Source: an uncultured Sulfolobales archaeon (GTDB taxonomy: Archaea; Thermoproteota; Thermoprotei_A; Sulfolobales; NBVN01). Taken from it: a stretch of 44,003 nucleotides of DNA. Under the pieces are notes generated by a model. That model had not been told where the DNA came from. It saw only the letters and a list, made by a program, of their open reading frames with translations, and did not search any database. The stretch covers positions 1 through 44,003 of the forward strand of contig CALIBI010000045.1 of the NCBI GenBank assembly GCA_938045815.1. The letters are read 5' to 3'. Position 1 is the first letter of the stretch. Every line of letters begins with the position of its first letter. Made by a program: the position numbers and the translations under genes. Below, piece by piece: positions 41,934 to 44,003 of this stretch.

Positions 41934-43328
41934 ATGAGATATGATGTTGTTATTCTTGGTGGTGGTCCGGCAGGATATGTTGCTGCGGTAACAGCTCTCC
42001 AGGAAGGACTTAAAGTAGCTCTGGTTGAGAGAAAATATTTAGGTGGTGAATGCAGTAACTGGGGCTGCATACCTTCTAAAGCCCTAATTGAGTTAGGGAA
42101 TGCTGTAGGACTCGCTAAGTCTCTGAACAAGTACGGCGTGTCGCTAAGTATAGGCGGTGTTGACAGGAGTAAAGTGTTGAAGCACGTTTCTAGAGCAGTA
42201 ATCAAGGCTAGAGAAGGAGTAAAGTATCTTCTTAGTGATGCTGAAATCATTCAAGGGTACGGCAAAATTAAGGATCCGCATAAGGTCAAGATAGAAGGCG
42301 AGATAAGTAGAGAATTAGAAGCTACTAACATAATAGTCGCTACCGGGACAGAACCCAGGAGTGTTCCTACCTTCAGTTTTGACGGGGAAAGAATCATTCA
42401 TAATAGGCATTTCTTCGAGCTGGATTCACTACCTAACACCATATTAATAGTGGGTGCTGGCGCTATAGGGTGCGAGATTTCTGAGGCGCTAGCTCAGTTA
42501 GGTATAGAAGTACACCTAGTAGAGATAATGGATAAGATCTTGCCTGAGGTGGATCGAGACTTGAGTGACTTGATTCATAAGTATCTGTTGAGATCAGGTG
42601 TCAAGATATACACGTCTTCTCAAGCACAGTTCGGGGGTTACGTAAACAACGAGGTGCTGGTTAGGATTGTGAGTAAGGGAGGAACTACGGAGGTTAAGGT
42701 CGAGAAAGTTCTTATTGCTGCTGGAAGAAGCTACAATACCTCAAACATAGGCTTGGAGGGGGTTGGCGTGGAGTTAGATAATAAAGGTGCAGTGATAGTT
42801 AATGACTTCATGAGGACCACCGTCCCCAACATATACGCGGCAGGAGACGTGACAGGACCTCCTCTCCTAGCACATAAGGCGTTCAGAGAGGGTGTAATTG
42901 CAGCGGAATCTATCACGGGAGTGAAGGAACCTCTTCCGAGAGGTCCTGTACCTATGGTTATATACACACACCCAGAGATAGGGTTTGTTGGTCTGAATGA
43001 AGCGCAAGCTTTTAGGGCCGGCGTAGACTATAAAGTCCTTAAATTCCCATACGTGGCTTTAGGTAGGGACTCAACTTCCGTCAGACCCACACCAGAAGGT
43101 TTTGCTAAACTGATCATAGAGAAAAACACAAGCAAGATTTTAGGTGCTGCTGTAATAGGTAATGGTGCTGCTGACTTAATACATTTATTCACGGTAGCGA
43201 TTAGCCACCGCCTAAGCATTGATGAGTTAAGAAAAACTATAATCTCACACCCGACCTACTCAGAAGTCTTTAGTGAGATAATATCGGAGGCTTCAGGAAA
43301 ACCCTTACACGCGCCTAAACATGTATGA
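41934..43328 (+). CDS. lpdA: Dihydrolipoamide dehydrogenase-type flavoprotein disulfide reductase
   Basis: 464-residue pyridine nucleotide-disulfide oxidoreductase. FAD site VVILGGGPAGYVAAV, redox-active pair GGECSNWGCIPSKAL (CX4C), NAD(P) site LIVGAGAIGCEISEAL, second FAD site NIYAAGDVTGPPLLA, and C-terminal SHPTYSEVF with the catalytic His. It would oxidise dihydrolipoamide or a related dithiol such as CoA disulfide or trypanothione-like partners. No oxoacid dehydrogenase E1/E2 genes lie nearby, and the lipoate ligase in this window is decayed, so a genuine lipoamide role is uncertain. The 3' end overlaps the convergent peptidase gene by 14 bases. Confidence 0.88.
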   Translation: MRYDVVILGGGPAGYVAAVTALQEGLKVALVERKYLGGECSNWGCIPSKALIELGNAVGLAKSLNKYGVSLSIGGVDRSKVLKHVSRAVIKAREGVKYLLSDAEIIQGYGKIKDPHKVKIEGEISRELEATNIIVATGTEPRSVPTFSFDGERIIHNRHFFELDSLPNTILIVGAGAIGCEISEALAQLGIEVHLVEIMDKILPEVDRDLSDLIHKYLLRSGVKIYTSSQAQFGGYVNNEVLVRIVSKGGTTEVKVEKVLIAAGRSYNTSNIGLEGVGVELDNKGAVIVNDFMRTTVPNIYAAGDVTGPPLLAHKAFREGVIAAESITGVKEPLPRGPVPMVIYTHPEIGFVGLNEAQAFRAGVDYKVLKFPYVALGRDSTSVRPTPEGFAKLIIEKNTSKILGAAVIGNGAADLIHLFTVAISHRLSIDELRKTIISHPTYSEVFSEIISEASGKPLHAPKHV

Positions 43329-44003
43329 TGAGAGGCAACTTATTCAGAATCTCGGCTTTATTCTTTCTCACGACAACAAGGTTCTCTAACCTAATACCGA
43401 ATTTGTTATGTATGTAGATTCCCGGCTCAATAGTTACTACCATACCCTCAATTAAGGTATCCTCTATCCCTTGGGCTAGTCTGGGTCTCTCATGCACTTC
43501 AAGCCCGACCCCGTGACCTAGTGAGTGAATGAAGTAGTTTTCTAGTCCGTGCTTTCTGAGAACATTTCTCGCAACAGAATCTGGCTCGCTTGACTTAATA
43601 CCTTCTCTAATCACGTCGATAGCTGTGTTCAGTGCCTCACTGACTGCTTCTAAAGCCTTCTTAGCTTCCTCATTAGTCACTGGAACCAGAGTCCTGGTAG
43701 TGTCTGAGCAGTAGCTCATGAACCTAGCGCCGAAATCAAGAACAACAACATCCTCACCTACTTTCTTGTTGGTTGGGTAAGCGTGAGGGTATGCTGAGTT
43801 AGGTCCTGAAGCAACTATAGTTTCGAAAGCTACCCCGTCAGCGCCACTCAGCCTCATGTAGCTGTCTAGTCTGGCAGCGATTTCCTTCTCACTTAATTCT
43901 CTCACTCCTTCATTAAGTAATTTTATGAAGCTATTTTCAGATATCTTTAAGGCCTGCATAATCAACTCTATCTCTTCAGGTTCTTTGATAGATCTTTGCG
44001 TAG
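43315..44003 (-). CDS. M24 metallopeptidase, Xaa-Pro dipeptidase-like (5' end outside window)
   Basis: C-terminal catalytic (pita-bread) domain of a prolidase or Xaa-Pro aminopeptidase, cleaving peptides with proline in second position. Metal ligands are visible: VVLDFGARFMSYCSDTTRT (two Asp), SLGHGVGLEVHE (His), VTIEPGIY (Glu) and the last Glu in IRLENLVVV. The frame is open to the right edge (RSIKEPEEIELIMQALKI), so the gene continues outside the window and codons at 43965 or 43959 are not the true start. An N-terminal creatinase-like domain is expected beyond. Confidence 0.87.
   Translation of the reverse strand, partial: TQRSIKEPEEIELIMQALKISENSFIKLLNEGVRELSEKEIAARLDSYMRLSGADGVAFETIVASGPNSAYPHAYPTNKKVGEDVVVLDFGARFMSYCSDTTRTLVPVTNEEAKKALEAVSEALNTAIDVIREGIKSSEPDSVARNVLRKHGLENYFIHSLGHGVGLEVHERPRLAQGIEDTLIEGMVVTIEPGIYIHNKFGIRLENLVVVRKNKAEILNKLPLIIHV

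Noticed and set aside
1-44003. CRISPR arrays, inteins, rRNA genes and complete insertion sequences
   Set aside because: No regularly spaced repeats, intein motifs in polB or rfc, rRNA segments or transposase genes were found on reading through.

Overview
The window is a piece of a hyperthermophilic archaeal chromosome, most likely a crenarchaeote (Thermoproteota) of the Desulfurococcales type. The evidence is the gene set: two-part clamp loader, Orc1/Cdc6, archaeal DnaG, family B polymerase, Pth2, an Lhr-type helicase, mevalonate kinase, and a four-subunit 2-oxoacid:ferredoxin oxidoreductase. It is supported by TATA boxes about 26 bp before many genes, frequent TTG/GTG starts, a tRNA without encoded CCA and a C/D box sRNA. 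The species cannot be fixed from the sequence alone.

Layout. 1-473: end of an unknown gene, then about 400 bp of noncoding DNA rich in nested inverted repeats. 474-1946: pth2, two unknown genes, a TRAM protein. 2036-5976: replication block (RFC small and large subunits; convergent orc1/cdc6 coupled to a small winged-helix gene). 6042-10957: nucleoside phosphorylase, class II aldolase, trehalose-phosphatase-like HAD enzyme, a broken glycosyltransferase, an amidohydrolase. 11016-12958: redox operon of a HemW-like radical SAM protein, an HdrA-like cysteine protein and a ferredoxin. 13192-16872: membrane protein, Rossmann protein, ABC-2 exporter. 16973-21351: dolichol-phosphate mannosyltransferase, Lhr helicase, SpoIIM-like protein. 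21390-21444: C/D sRNA. 21478-23390: GDPD-like protein, sugar nucleotidyltransferase, HTH regulator and a 50-residue CX3C protein. 23476-27089: dnaG and polB, convergent. 27231-30484: decayed lipoate ligase, FAD oxidoreductase, PPC/DUF296 protein, KaiC-like ATPase, ferredoxin. 30510-30594: tRNA-Ser(GCT). 31083-33836: KOR operon. 33942-37836: zinc ribbon protein, unknown protein, CDF transporter, PflA-like radical SAM protein, NAD synthetase. 37837-40725: decayed gene, sodium symporter with a 33-residue partner, membrane protein. 40824-44003: mevalonate kinase, dihydrolipoamide dehydrogenase, M24 peptidase running off the right edge.

The most striking pattern is a series of single-base frame breaks, several in short homopolymers, whose other frame continues the same protein. 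They affect the glycosyltransferase (twice), the HemW-like C-terminus, the N-termini of the Rossmann protein, Lhr and the symporter, and the lipoate ligase. Two more decayed genes show several shifts each. The long core genes are mostly intact, so both real gene decay and uncorrected sequencing indels must be considered. Other items worth attention are three features too short for ordinary gene calling (the CX3C protein, the symporter partner, the C/D sRNA), paired palindromes around the promoter of the dihydrolipoamide dehydrogenase, and the structured left-end region.
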